From positions 1-59,233 of the forward strand of contig CALZDP010000005.1 of the NCBI GenBank assembly GCA_945638575.1: DNA of 59,233 nt, in the 5' to 3' direction. Numbering within the stretch: position 1 is the stretch's first letter; each line of letters starts with the position of its first letter. Under the pieces are notes generated by a model. The model did not search any database and was not told where the DNA came from. It saw nothing but the letters and a program-made list of their open reading frames with translations. This DNA comes from an uncultured Clostridia bacterium (GTDB lineage: Bacteria; Bacillota; Clostridia; Christensenellales; Borkfalkiaceae). Positions 19,494-26,229 of this stretch are shown here, in pieces. The position numbers were made by a program, and so were the translations under genes.

Positions 19494-19653
19494 AAAAAAG
19501 ACGACAGGCTCAACTTTCGTTGAACCTGCCGAAATTAAGGAGAAAGTTTTTGGGGAAAAACTTTTGGGTGAGCAAATTAAGTTACGGATTAACCGTAAAA
19601 CTTTGCCGAATTGCGGTGCGGAAGTAACAGTTACCACCCAACTTTCATTCAGC
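19494..19653 (-). ncRNA. Candidate structured non-coding RNA, unidentified
   Basis: A consensus promoter drives a ~160-nt unit ending in an intrinsic terminator, with no plausible gene inside. Visible pairings, in 5'-to-3' order on the minus strand: TTGGGTG with CACCCAA closing a junction; a GTAA/TTAC hairpin; a rod formed by GCAAA/TTTGC and TTACGG/CCGTAA; a perfect 9-bp AAAGTTTTT-CCCC-AAAAACTTT hairpin; then the terminator stem CAGGTTCAAC/GTTGAGCCTG followed by TTTTTT. It is not SRP RNA, tmRNA, RNase P RNA or a T-box. A diverged 6S RNA is possible but I cannot show the diagnostic bubble. Confidence 0.6.
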
Positions 19654-19659
19654 GCTGAC

Positions 19660-19688
19660 ATTATAACATCAAATTTATGTTAAGTCAA
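19660..19688 (-). promoter_or_regulatory. Strong sigma-A promoter of the candidate RNA
   Basis: Minus strand TTGACT (19683-19688), exactly 17 nt, TATAAT (19660-19665). Transcription would start near 19653. Confidence 0.8.
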
Positions 19689-19739
19689 GTGTTTGAAATA
19701 TATTTTTAAAAAATATCGAATTTTGAAATTCTTTAACAA

Positions 19740-20119
19740 AATACGGCAGAAGGGAGGAAGCCGATTACGGCTTCCTCCCCTATTAACCTCTGCCAAAGGG
19801 CAGAGGCATTTCTTTAGTAAAGATAAATTTAAACTTGCCTATACCTTTTGACAGATTTTATAAAACGGTAAATTGCTTCTTTCTTCCTACCTAAAACCTT
19901 TTTTATAACGGTTTATGCTTTATAAGCATTTTCCGATAAAAAACTTATGTCGGTAAAAAGTATTGCTCGGATAAAATCGCTAAAACTTCGCTTGCGGTTC
20001 CATCTTTACCGTTGTAATAGTATTGTGTTTAAAAAATATCTTTATATACCCGATTGTAACAGGAAAATTTTAACATTTTTTTAACGACTTAAAGTTAAAT
20101 TTTTCTTTTTAACTTACGA
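19740..20119. other. Gene-free stretch with two strong adjacent hairpins
   Basis: About 380 bases with no credible coding frame. Two stable inverted repeats lie side by side: GGGAGGAAGCCG/CGGCTTCCTCCC (about 19754-19780) and CCTCTGCC/GGCAGAGG (about 19786-19805). Neither is followed by a clear T-tract. The rest (about 19830-20110) is AT-rich and I see no recognised RNA family. Confidence 0.4.
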
Positions 20120-20168
20120 TAAAAAAACGGATATTAAAATCACCGTTAAATAACTTTAATACCCGTTT
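20120..20168 (-). terminator. Intrinsic terminator of yebC
   Basis: Minus strand ACGGGTATTAAA (20155-20166) pairs with TTTAATATCCGT (20127-20138), followed by TTTTTTT. Confidence 0.8.
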
Positions 20169-20220
20169 GTCGATATTCAAAAAATAAGATAAAACTTTTT
20201 TTAAATCCAAACCCGAAAGA

Positions 20221-20961
20221 TTATTCTTCCTCTTCCTCTTCGGGAAGGTCAACGTTGTGGTAAACTTCCTGAACGTCGTCCAAATCTTCCAAAGCGTCGA
20301 TCATCTTCATAAAGGTTGCTTGTTGGGATTCGTTAAGTTCAATTTTGTCGTTTGGAACCATCATAACGTCGGCTTCCAAAAATTGAAGGTTTTTGGATTC
20401 GAGATACTTACGGACCTGGGAAAAGTCGGAAGGCGTGGTTCTGATTTCAAAAGCGTCATCTTGCGCGATGCAGTCTTCGGCGCCTGCTTCCAAAGCGTAT
20501 TCCATAACCGTGTCTTCGTCTAAATCGGGAGTTCTTTCGATAACGATTACCCCTTGATTTGTGAACATAAAGCCTACGCTGCCGCTTGTGCCGAGGCTTC
20601 CGCCGTATTTGTCGAAAATATGCCTTACTTCGCCGACCGTTCTGTTTTTGTTGTCGGTTAAAGTGTTAACGATAACTGCGCTTCCGCCTACGCCGTAACC
20701 TTCGTAAACCAAAGTTTCGAAGTTGACGTTGCCGAGTTCGCCCGTAGCCTTTGCAATACTTCTTTTGATATTGTCGTTAGGCATATTTGCCGCTTTCGCT
20801 TTTGCGATTACGTCGGCAAGTTTACTGTTTAAGTTAGGATCTGCCCCCTGTTTTGCCGCAACGGCGATTTCCCTGCCTATTTTGGTAAAAATTCTGCCGC
20901 GCGCGGCGTCCGCTTTACCCTTTTTTGCCTGTATATTGTGCCATTTGCTATGTCCTGACAT
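20221..20961 (-). CDS. YebC/PmpR-family DNA-binding regulatory or translation factor
   Basis: A 246-residue YebC-family protein beginning MSGHSKWHNIQAKKGKADAARG, the family signature. Members bind DNA as regulators (PmpR) or, in recent work, ease ribosome stalling at proline stretches; I cannot tell which applies. It ends in an acidic tail of glutamates. It lies near ruvCAB, as in many bacteria. AAGGAG precedes the ATG, and the upstream methyltransferase gene ends 2 nt before it. Confidence 0.95.
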   Translation of the reverse strand: MSGHSKWHNIQAKKGKADAARGRIFTKIGREIAVAAKQGADPNLNSKLADVIAKAKAANMPNDNIKRSIAKATGELGNVNFETLVYEGYGVGGSAVIVNTLTDNKNRTVGEVRHIFDKYGGSLGTSGSVGFMFTNQGVIVIERTPDLDEDTVMEYALEAGAEDCIAQDDAFEIRTTPSDFSQVRKYLESKNLQFLEADVMMVPNDKIELNESQQATFMKMIDALEDLDDVQEVYHNVDLPEEEEEE

Positions 20962-20963
20962 AA

Positions 20964-21710
20964 TTATTCTCCTTTTTGATTAAACGTAAGTTGATATAGT
21001 AATATCGATGCGGAAACGCCTGCGTTTAGGCTTTCCATTTTATCGCTCATAGGAATTTTTACGGTTTTGTGCGGTGCAAGTTTAACCGCGTCGCTTAACC
21101 CGTTGCCTTCGTTACCGATTGCCAAACAGAATTTTTTTGGCGGTGTAAAGGTGAAAACGTCCTCGCCTTGCATATCGCCGAGAAGAAGGGGCGTGTCGCT
21201 TAAAACAGCCAAAACTTCTTCGATACTGCCGGACCTTACCGAAACGTTAAAAATACCGCTCATACTCGCCCTTACCGCTTTCGGGGAATACGGGTCCGCA
21301 CAGGAAACGGTGTAGACTTCGGATATACCTAATGCTACGGCGGTACGTATTATCGTGCCGATATTGCCCGGATCTTGCACGTTATCAAGTAAAATACTGT
21401 TAAAAAGCGGGGCTATAAGCCTGTTATCGGGCTTTTTTGCCACTGCGACTATGCCTTGCGGAGTAACCGAATCGCTTATCGATTTAACAACGTCTTGCGT
21501 AGCGGCGATAACCTGAAAACCGCTGTTTTTGTATTGTTCAACCAAATCCGAAGTTCCGACGATTGTTAAAATATCAACGCCGAAACCTATGGCTTCCTTA
21601 ACAGATTTTTCACCTTCGATAAGATATAAGCCATATAAATCACGATACTTTTTTTCCTTTAAAGAGGCGATTTTTTTAATTTCCGGATTCTTCCGTGATG
21701 ATATTTCCAT
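20964..21710 (-). CDS. SpoU/TrmH-family RNA 2'-O-methyltransferase
   Basis: A 248-residue SPOUT methyltransferase. The N-terminal substrate-binding domain begins ISSRKNPEIKKIASLKEKKYR. The knotted catalytic domain has DNVQDPGNIGTIIRTA (about residue 110), LAIGNEGNGLS (about 191) and MSDKMESLNAGVSASILLYQ at the end, the three SpoU motifs. It resembles the YsgA/RlmB-like rRNA enzymes that lie near rplT in Firmicutes. The dispersed repeat is embedded near residues 92-102 (PDNRLIAPLFN), in the linker between the two domains. Confidence 0.92.
   Translation of the reverse strand: MEISSRKNPEIKKIASLKEKKYRDLYGLYLIEGEKSVKEAIGFGVDILTIVGTSDLVEQYKNSGFQVIAATQDVVKSISDSVTPQGIVAVAKKPDNRLIAPLFNSILLDNVQDPGNIGTIIRTAVALGISEVYTVSCADPYSPKAVRASMSGIFNVSVRSGSIEEVLAVLSDTPLLLGDMQGEDVFTFTPPKKFCLAIGNEGNGLSDAVKLAPHKTVKIPMSDKMESLNAGVSASILLYQLTFNQKGE
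21402..21432 (-). repeat. Dispersed ~28-bp repeat, copy F (inside the methyltransferase gene)
   Basis: Minus strand GCCCGATAACAGGCTTATAG then CCCCGCTTTTT. It is translated as PDNRLIAPLF. Confidence 0.7.
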
Positions 21711-21717
21711 AAATCAA

Positions 21718-21750
21718 AGGGACCGCTTAAGATAAAGCGGTCCTTAAAAA
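21718..21750 (-). terminator. Hairpin after rplT
   Basis: GGACCGCTT/AAGCGGTCC (21720-21728 and 21735-21743), 9-bp stem with a 6-nt loop, followed on the minus strand by CTTTGATTT. It is a plausible, not perfect, terminator of the infC-rpmI-rplT operon. Confidence 0.65.
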
Positions 21751-21755
21751 ACGAA

Positions 21756-22109
21756 TTATGCTAATTTTGCCTTTACTTGGTCGCAAAGCGCGGTAAAGCC
21801 TTGTGCATCGTTTATAGCCATATCGGAAAGAACCTTTCTGTTAAGATTAAGACCTAAAAGGTTTAAACCATGCATAAAGGTGCTGTAATTTAAACCGTTT
21901 TGACGGCATCCTGCGTTGATACGCGCGATCCAAAGTTTACGGAAATCACGTTTACGAGTTCTTCTTGAAACGTAGGAATATGTTAAAGACTTCATTACCG
22001 CCTGACGGGCAACACGGTAAAGTTTACTTTTCGCACCAAAATAACCTTTGGCAAGTTTTAATATCTTTCTGCGTTTTTTAACGCCGTTAACTGCTCTTTT
22101 AATACGCAT
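21756..22109 (-). CDS. rplT: 50S ribosomal protein L20
   Basis: L20 is an early 50S assembly protein and the known feedback regulator of infC operons in Bacillus. The 117-residue sequence [20 protein letters not shown] and [19 protein letters not shown] are characteristic. It is the last gene of infC-rpmI-rplT. Confidence 0.98.
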   Translation of the reverse strand: MRIKRAVNGVKKRRKILKLAKGYFGAKSKLYRVARQAVMKSLTYSYVSRRTRKRDFRKLWIARINAGCRQNGLNYSTFMHGLNLLGLNLNRKVLSDMAINDAQGFTALCDQVKAKLA

Positions 22110-22122
22110 ATTTTATACCCCC

Positions 22123-22323
22123 TTAGCCCTTATAAGGAATCATGTTCCTGATTGTCTTTTCTTGAGCCTTCGATACATAAGTACCGCTTCTTAATCTTCT
22201 CTTTCTTTTTGTGTCCTTTTTAGCAAGGATGTGACCCTTTCCAACACGACTTCTTTTTACCTTACCGGTAGCAGTCAGGTTGAAACGCTTTTTTGAACCG
22301 CTGTGGGATTTCATTTTCGGCAT
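22123..22323 (-). CDS. rpmI: 50S ribosomal protein L35
   Basis: A 66-residue basic protein, MPKMKSHSGSKKRFNLT...RSGTYVSKAQEKTIRNMIPY, the normal length and signature for L35. It lies between infC and rplT. Confidence 0.98.
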   Translation of the reverse strand: MPKMKSHSGSKKRFNLTATGKVKRSRVGKGHILAKKDTKRKRRLRSGTYVSKAQEKTIRNMIPYKG

Positions 22324-22413
22324 AACTAAAGCCCTCCGTTATATGTTAATATTTTTTTGCGAATTGATTTTTGCCCGAAACCGCGGGCAAAATACGGTGA
22401 ATTTTGCCAAAAG

Positions 22414-22941
22414 TTACTCTTTTATCGGCGCCAAAATCATTAAGATGTTTTTACCTTCCAAAAGAGGCTTTTTTTCCATAACGGCAACGTCTTTTAATAT
22501 TTCGTAAAAACGTGCCATTACTTCCATACCTAAATTGGAATGTGCGTTTTGTCTGCCGCGCATTTTGATGGAAACTTTTACCTTATTGCCTTGCGAAAGA
22601 AACTTTGAAGCCTGTTTTGCTTTTACGTTTAAATCGCCTACGTCGATAGTCATCGAAAGCCAAATTTCTTTAAGTTCGATAACCTTTTGGTTCTTTTTTG
22701 CTTCCTTCTGCTTTTTTAAGAGTTCAAAACGGTATTTACCGTAGTCCATAATCTTGCACACGGGCGGATTGGCGTTAGGAGAAATTTCGACTAAGTCCAA
22801 ATTTGCCTCTTCCGCTAAACCGAGCGCGGTGTCGGAACTCATAATCCCGAGTTGCGTGCCGTCTGCACCGATAACCCTTACTTCGGCATGCCTTATCATC
22901 TCATTGACGTTTTGGCTATTGTTGTTGTTAGAAACTTTAAT
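22414..22941 (-). CDS. infC: Translation initiation factor IF-3, probable ATT start
   Basis: IF-3 binds the 30S subunit and enforces start-codon fidelity. I start at ATT 22941: GGGAGGGG lies 6 nt upstream, and reading from it gives IKVSNNNNSQNVNEMIRHAEV, which supplies the N-terminal segment seen in IF-3 proteins. The first ATG (22899) would delete residues aligned with the conserved N-EIR region and has no ribosome binding site. Other motifs are LDLVEISPNANPPVCKIMDYGKYRFE-like (about 48-70) and the C-terminal RGRQ-AHSNLG. The protein has 175 residues. ATT starts are known for infC in E. coli and Bacillus and allow self-regulation. Confidence 0.93.
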   Translation of the reverse strand: MKVSNNNNSQNVNEMIRHAEVRVIGADGTQLGIMSSDTALGLAEEANLDLVEISPNANPPVCKIMDYGKYRFELLKKQKEAKKNQKVIELKEIWLSMTIDVGDLNVKAKQASKFLSQGNKVKVSIKMRGRQNAHSNLGMEVMARFYEILKDVAVMEKKPLLEGKNILMILAPIKE

Positions 22942-23133
22942 GGTAAGCCCCTCCCGGCAAAATAAAATCGGGCCTTCCGCATAAGAAAACCCGATATAAT
23001 TACATAATTATAGCCTTAATTTAGCCGACAAGCCGTTTGACGAATTATGTACCGCTTTAAATATCTGGCGGTGAGAAGGGTTAACTTCTGCTTCAAGCGT
23101 AAACATAATAACATCTGTAATTTTGTTTGTCAA
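22942..23133 (-). promoter_or_regulatory. infC promoter and leader with attenuator
   Basis: Minus strand promoter TTGACA (23128-23133), 17 nt, TATTAT (23105-23110), start near 23098. The ~155-nt leader ends in a terminator-like hairpin: ATCGGG (22990-22995) with CCCGAT (22967-22972), then TTTTATTTT. This matches the L20-controlled attenuation leader known upstream of infC in Bacillus; binding by L20 is inferred. Confidence 0.8.
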
Positions 23134-23186
23134 GCAAAATCGCCATAAAAAATCAAATTTAATTTATTTTGCAATATCTTGTTTGA

Positions 23187-25130
23187 TTAGTCTTTATAAA
23201 CTACCTTGTCTCTGTCTTCGACGTAAACCTTTTCGATAAAGTCCTTGGTTGACATTGAACCGAGTTCGCCTTCCCTGCGGCTTCTTACCGATACGACGGT
23301 ACCGTCTGCAACTTCCTTATCGCCGATAATAACCATGTAAGGCACTTTGTCAAGTTGAGCGTCTCTGATCTTTCTGCCGATCTTTTCCGAACGGGTATCT
23401 ATCTCTATACGAAGTCCTTTTTCACGCATCGAGGCGGCTATGGAATTTGCATACTCAAGCGACCTGTCGGTTACGGGCAAAATTTTGACCTGTACGGGGG
23501 AAAGCCATGTGGGGAATGCGCCTGCGTACTTTTCGATAAGCATTGCAAATACCCTTTCATAGCAACCGATTGAACTTCTGTGGATAACAAACGGCGTTTG
23601 CTTGTTGCCGTCTTGATCGATATAACTCATTTCAAAACTCGTGCCGGCGGCAAAGTCAAGTTGAATGGTAATAAGGGTATCTTCTTTGCCGTAAACGTTC
23701 TTTGCCTGGAAGTCGAGTTTAGGTCCGTAGAATGCCGCTTCGTCTTCCGCTTCAACGTAATCGAGCCCTAAGTGGTCAAGAATTTTCTTCATTAACGCTT
23801 CGGTTTCGTTCCACGCCTTGTCGTTATCGATATATTTATCGTTATCCTTTCCGCGCTTAGAGAAACGGAAGGTTATATCGTCTTCCATACCGAGGCATTT
23901 TAAGAAGTAAAGACTTAAATCGAGACAGTTTTTAAATTCGCTTTCGATTTGGTCGGGCGCACAAATGATATGACCGTCGGATAAAGTGAACTGACGGACG
24001 CGGATAAGCCCGTGCATTTCGCCCGAGGCTTCGTTTCTTAATTCGGTTGCCGTTTCGCTGTACCTTGCGGGAAGGTCGCGGTAGGATTTTAAGCCGTTTT
24101 TAAAGACTTGATACTGGAAAGGACAGGTCATGGGGCGAAGGGCTAAAACTTCCCCTTCCGCATCGGGATCGCCGATTACGAACATTTTATCCCTGTAATG
24201 ATCCCAATGTCCGGAAATCTTATACAGGTCGCTTTTCGCCATAATCGGAGTACGCGTGGGTATAAAACCGCGGCGTTCTTCTTCGTCTTCGACAAACCTT
24301 ATCATGGTTTGCATTACCTTTACGCCCTTAGGCATAATGATGGGAAGCCCTTGACCAACTACGTCGGAAGTCATGAAAAATCCTAAATCTCTGCCCAGTT
24401 TGTTATGGTCTTTTGCTTTGATTTCTTCCTGTAATTTAACGTATTCGTCAAGTTCGCTGCGTTTTTCAAACGCGGTGGCGTAAATACGGGTAAGCATTTT
24501 GTTCTTTTCGTTTCCGCGCCAATAAGCACCCGTTACGGACATAAGTTTGAAGGCTTTTATTTTGCCTGTGGAAGAAAGATGAGGACCTTTGCACAAATCC
24601 GTGAACGCACCCTGTTTATAGAAGGATATATGCGCGTCTTCCGGTAAATCTTCGATAAGTTGCACTTTGTAGGATTCGCCGTAGCCCTTCATAAGGTTAA
24701 CGGCTTCCTTTCTCGGAAGTTCAAAACGGGAAATAGGTAAGTCCGCCTTTATAATAGCGTGCATTTCCTCTTCGATTTTTGCCAAGTCGTCCTGCGTAAT
24801 GGGGGTTTTAAAGTCAAAATCGTAATAAAAACCGTTTTCGATGGTAGGGCCTATGGCAAGTTGCGCGGTGGGATATATGGTTTTTACCGCTTGCGCCAAC
24901 ACGTGCGAACATGTATGACGGTATACATTTAAACCTTCTTTATCCTTTAAGGTGTAAAAATTAACCTGCGCGTCTTTATCCAAAACCGTGGATAAATCGT
25001 AAAGTTCGCCGTCCACGCTTGCCGTAACGGCTTCCCTTGCCAAACCCTGAGAAATAGATTTTGCTATTTCGTACAGGCTTATAGGCTGTTCAAATTCAAC
25101 TGCGTTTCCGTTTTTTAACGTGATTTTCAT
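23187..25130 (-). CDS. thrS: Threonyl-tRNA synthetase
   Basis: Charges tRNA-Thr. The 647 residues comprise a TGS domain (1-60, ISLYEIAKSI), the editing domain with HTCSHVLAQA (about 74) and FTDLCKGPHL (about 180), class II catalytic motifs (GLPIIMPKG, RPMTCPFQYQVF, VIHRSSIGCYERVFAMLIE) and a C-terminal anticodon-binding domain (VKILPVTDRSLEYA). It has a T-box leader, so it is induced by uncharged tRNA-Thr. Confidence 0.98.
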   Translation of the reverse strand: MKITLKNGNAVEFEQPISLYEIAKSISQGLAREAVTASVDGELYDLSTVLDKDAQVNFYTLKDKEGLNVYRHTCSHVLAQAVKTIYPTAQLAIGPTIENGFYYDFDFKTPITQDDLAKIEEEMHAIIKADLPISRFELPRKEAVNLMKGYGESYKVQLIEDLPEDAHISFYKQGAFTDLCKGPHLSSTGKIKAFKLMSVTGAYWRGNEKNKMLTRIYATAFEKRSELDEYVKLQEEIKAKDHNKLGRDLGFFMTSDVVGQGLPIIMPKGVKVMQTMIRFVEDEEERRGFIPTRTPIMAKSDLYKISGHWDHYRDKMFVIGDPDAEGEVLALRPMTCPFQYQVFKNGLKSYRDLPARYSETATELRNEASGEMHGLIRVRQFTLSDGHIICAPDQIESEFKNCLDLSLYFLKCLGMEDDITFRFSKRGKDNDKYIDNDKAWNETEALMKKILDHLGLDYVEAEDEAAFYGPKLDFQAKNVYGKEDTLITIQLDFAAGTSFEMSYIDQDGNKQTPFVIHRSSIGCYERVFAMLIEKYAGAFPTWLSPVQVKILPVTDRSLEYANSIAASMREKGLRIEIDTRSEKIGRKIRDAQLDKVPYMVIIGDKEVADGTVVSVRSRREGELGSMSTKDFIEKVYVEDRDKVVYKD

Positions 25131-25143
25131 AAAACTGCTCCTT

Positions 25144-25167
25144 AAACCGAACGGTTGGTTCGGTTTT
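25144..25167 (-). promoter_or_regulatory. Hairpin next to the thrS ribosome binding site
   Basis: AAACCGAAC and GTTCGGTTT form a 9-bp stem around a short loop, ending directly before AAGGAG of thrS. It is separate from the T-box terminator and may affect initiation or mRNA stability. Confidence 0.5.
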
Positions 25168-25233
25168 ATCGATTTTTGCCATATTTCGTTTATTTATTAG
25201 TCGCTTCCATTCTCGGTAAATTAAGACAGGTAA

Positions 25234-25488
25234 GAAAAACGCCCTTATGCGTACGCATAAGGACGATAATAAGTCGTGGTTCCACCTTACTTTACAGGAC
25301 TTGCCTGCCTTGTTTTCGGCTTTTGGTTGCCTACCCCCGATCAAAAGTGGTTTCGCTTGTCGGTATCCCTTATGGCGCTTACAGCCGATGACGCCACTCT
25401 CTTTAAGTCTTCCCGAGGCTACTTGTCTTTCGATAAACGAGATTTTGTTGTTATCTATATTTTAAACGCTATTATAAATTTTTGTCAA
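25234..25488 (-). promoter_or_regulatory. T-box leader of thrS with promoter
   Basis: On the minus strand the T-box consensus is AAGTAAGGTGGAACCACG (within 25271-25292), followed by a terminator hairpin (CCTTATGCGTACGCATAAGG, 25242-25262) and a TTTTT run (25235-25239). The promoter is TTGACA (25483-25488), 18 nt, TAAAAT (25459-25464). T-boxes read the charging of their cognate tRNA, here tRNA-Thr by gene context. Confidence 0.92.
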
Positions 25489-25494
25489 CTTTTT

Positions 25495-26226
25495 TTAAGT
25501 GATTTTTTCCTTTTTAAAAAATATTTTATCGCCGTAAAAACTTATCAGGTACTTTTCGTCCGCTTCGGTAAGGCGCGTGGAAAGTTCCACTTCGGAAAAA
25601 CCGCACAGCACGATCTCCCTTGCGACGCTGCCTTCTTCTATTTTGTTTATAAGCAAACTTTTTATCATTCTGTTGTAATGGCTGTCGTATACTTTGTCGC
25701 CGTAGACGATTGCCCGCTTTCCCTTCTTTTCGCAAACGATGTATGAAATAAATTCGTTAAGTTTATCCCTTGTGAAATAGGTCGGAATATAAGTTACGAT
25801 TTCCGCCCACTTTTCTTTAAGCGGTTTTAAACGAAAATTAAAATAGCCGTCTATGGAAAAATCCTTTAAAGATATATTGCCGTTTAAAACATAACGTTTA
25901 TCTTCTTCCAAATCGGCGGCGATAAGGGCGGCGATAAGCATTTCGTAATCGGTTTTGTCTAAACCGCCGGTACGAATATATCGGATAAAATATTCGTACT
26001 TGTAGTTTACCGCTATTACGTCCGCTACTTTGTCGAGCAAAACCTGTTCGGTCATTTGCGAGTATTCTTCCGGAAAAGTTACCGTTAAAACAACCCTGTC
26101 GTCGGTATTATCGACGGTCGTTACGCACTTTAAACGCCGTAATGTTTCAAAAGTGCTGTTTACTATATATTTTATATTTTGTTTGCGTGTATCCGAGTCC
26201 GATATAAGAAAATTCATTTCATTCAT
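25495..26226 (-). CDS. ytxC: YtxC-like sporulation protein
   Basis: A 243-residue protein without transmembrane helices. Size, sequence character (DRVVLTVTFPE..., DGYFNFRLKPLKEKWAEIV, KLNEFISYIVCEKK) and its place immediately upstream of thrS fit the YtxC family, which neighbours thrS in spore-forming Firmicutes. Its molecular role is unknown. It follows the P-type ATPase with a 3-nt gap. If correct, it suggests that the organism, or its recent ancestor, formed spores. Confidence 0.75.
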   Translation of the reverse strand: MNEMNFLISDSDTRKQNIKYIVNSTFETLRRLKCVTTVDNTDDRVVLTVTFPEEYSQMTEQVLLDKVADVIAVNYKYEYFIRYIRTGGLDKTDYEMLIAALIAADLEEDKRYVLNGNISLKDFSIDGYFNFRLKPLKEKWAEIVTYIPTYFTRDKLNEFISYIVCEKKGKRAIVYGDKVYDSHYNRMIKSLLINKIEEGSVAREIVLCGFSEVELSTRLTEADEKYLISFYGDKIFFKKEKIT

Positions 26227-26229
26227 ATT

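Noticed and set aside
19476..19661. A 61-codon minus-strand frame over the candidate RNA
   Set aside because: It starts upstream of a usable ribosome binding site, right at the -10 box, and its end lies beyond the terminator hairpin, so it could not be translated from that transcript.
25071..25095. GGCTTATAGGCTG in thrS as another dispersed-repeat copy
   Set aside because: Only the core matches, and the encoded ISLYEIA is conserved in ThrRS proteins generally, so protein constraint explains it.
25276..25746. A 156-codon plus-strand frame across the thrS leader and ytxC
   Set aside because: It is antisense to a clear T-box leader and the ytxC coding region.
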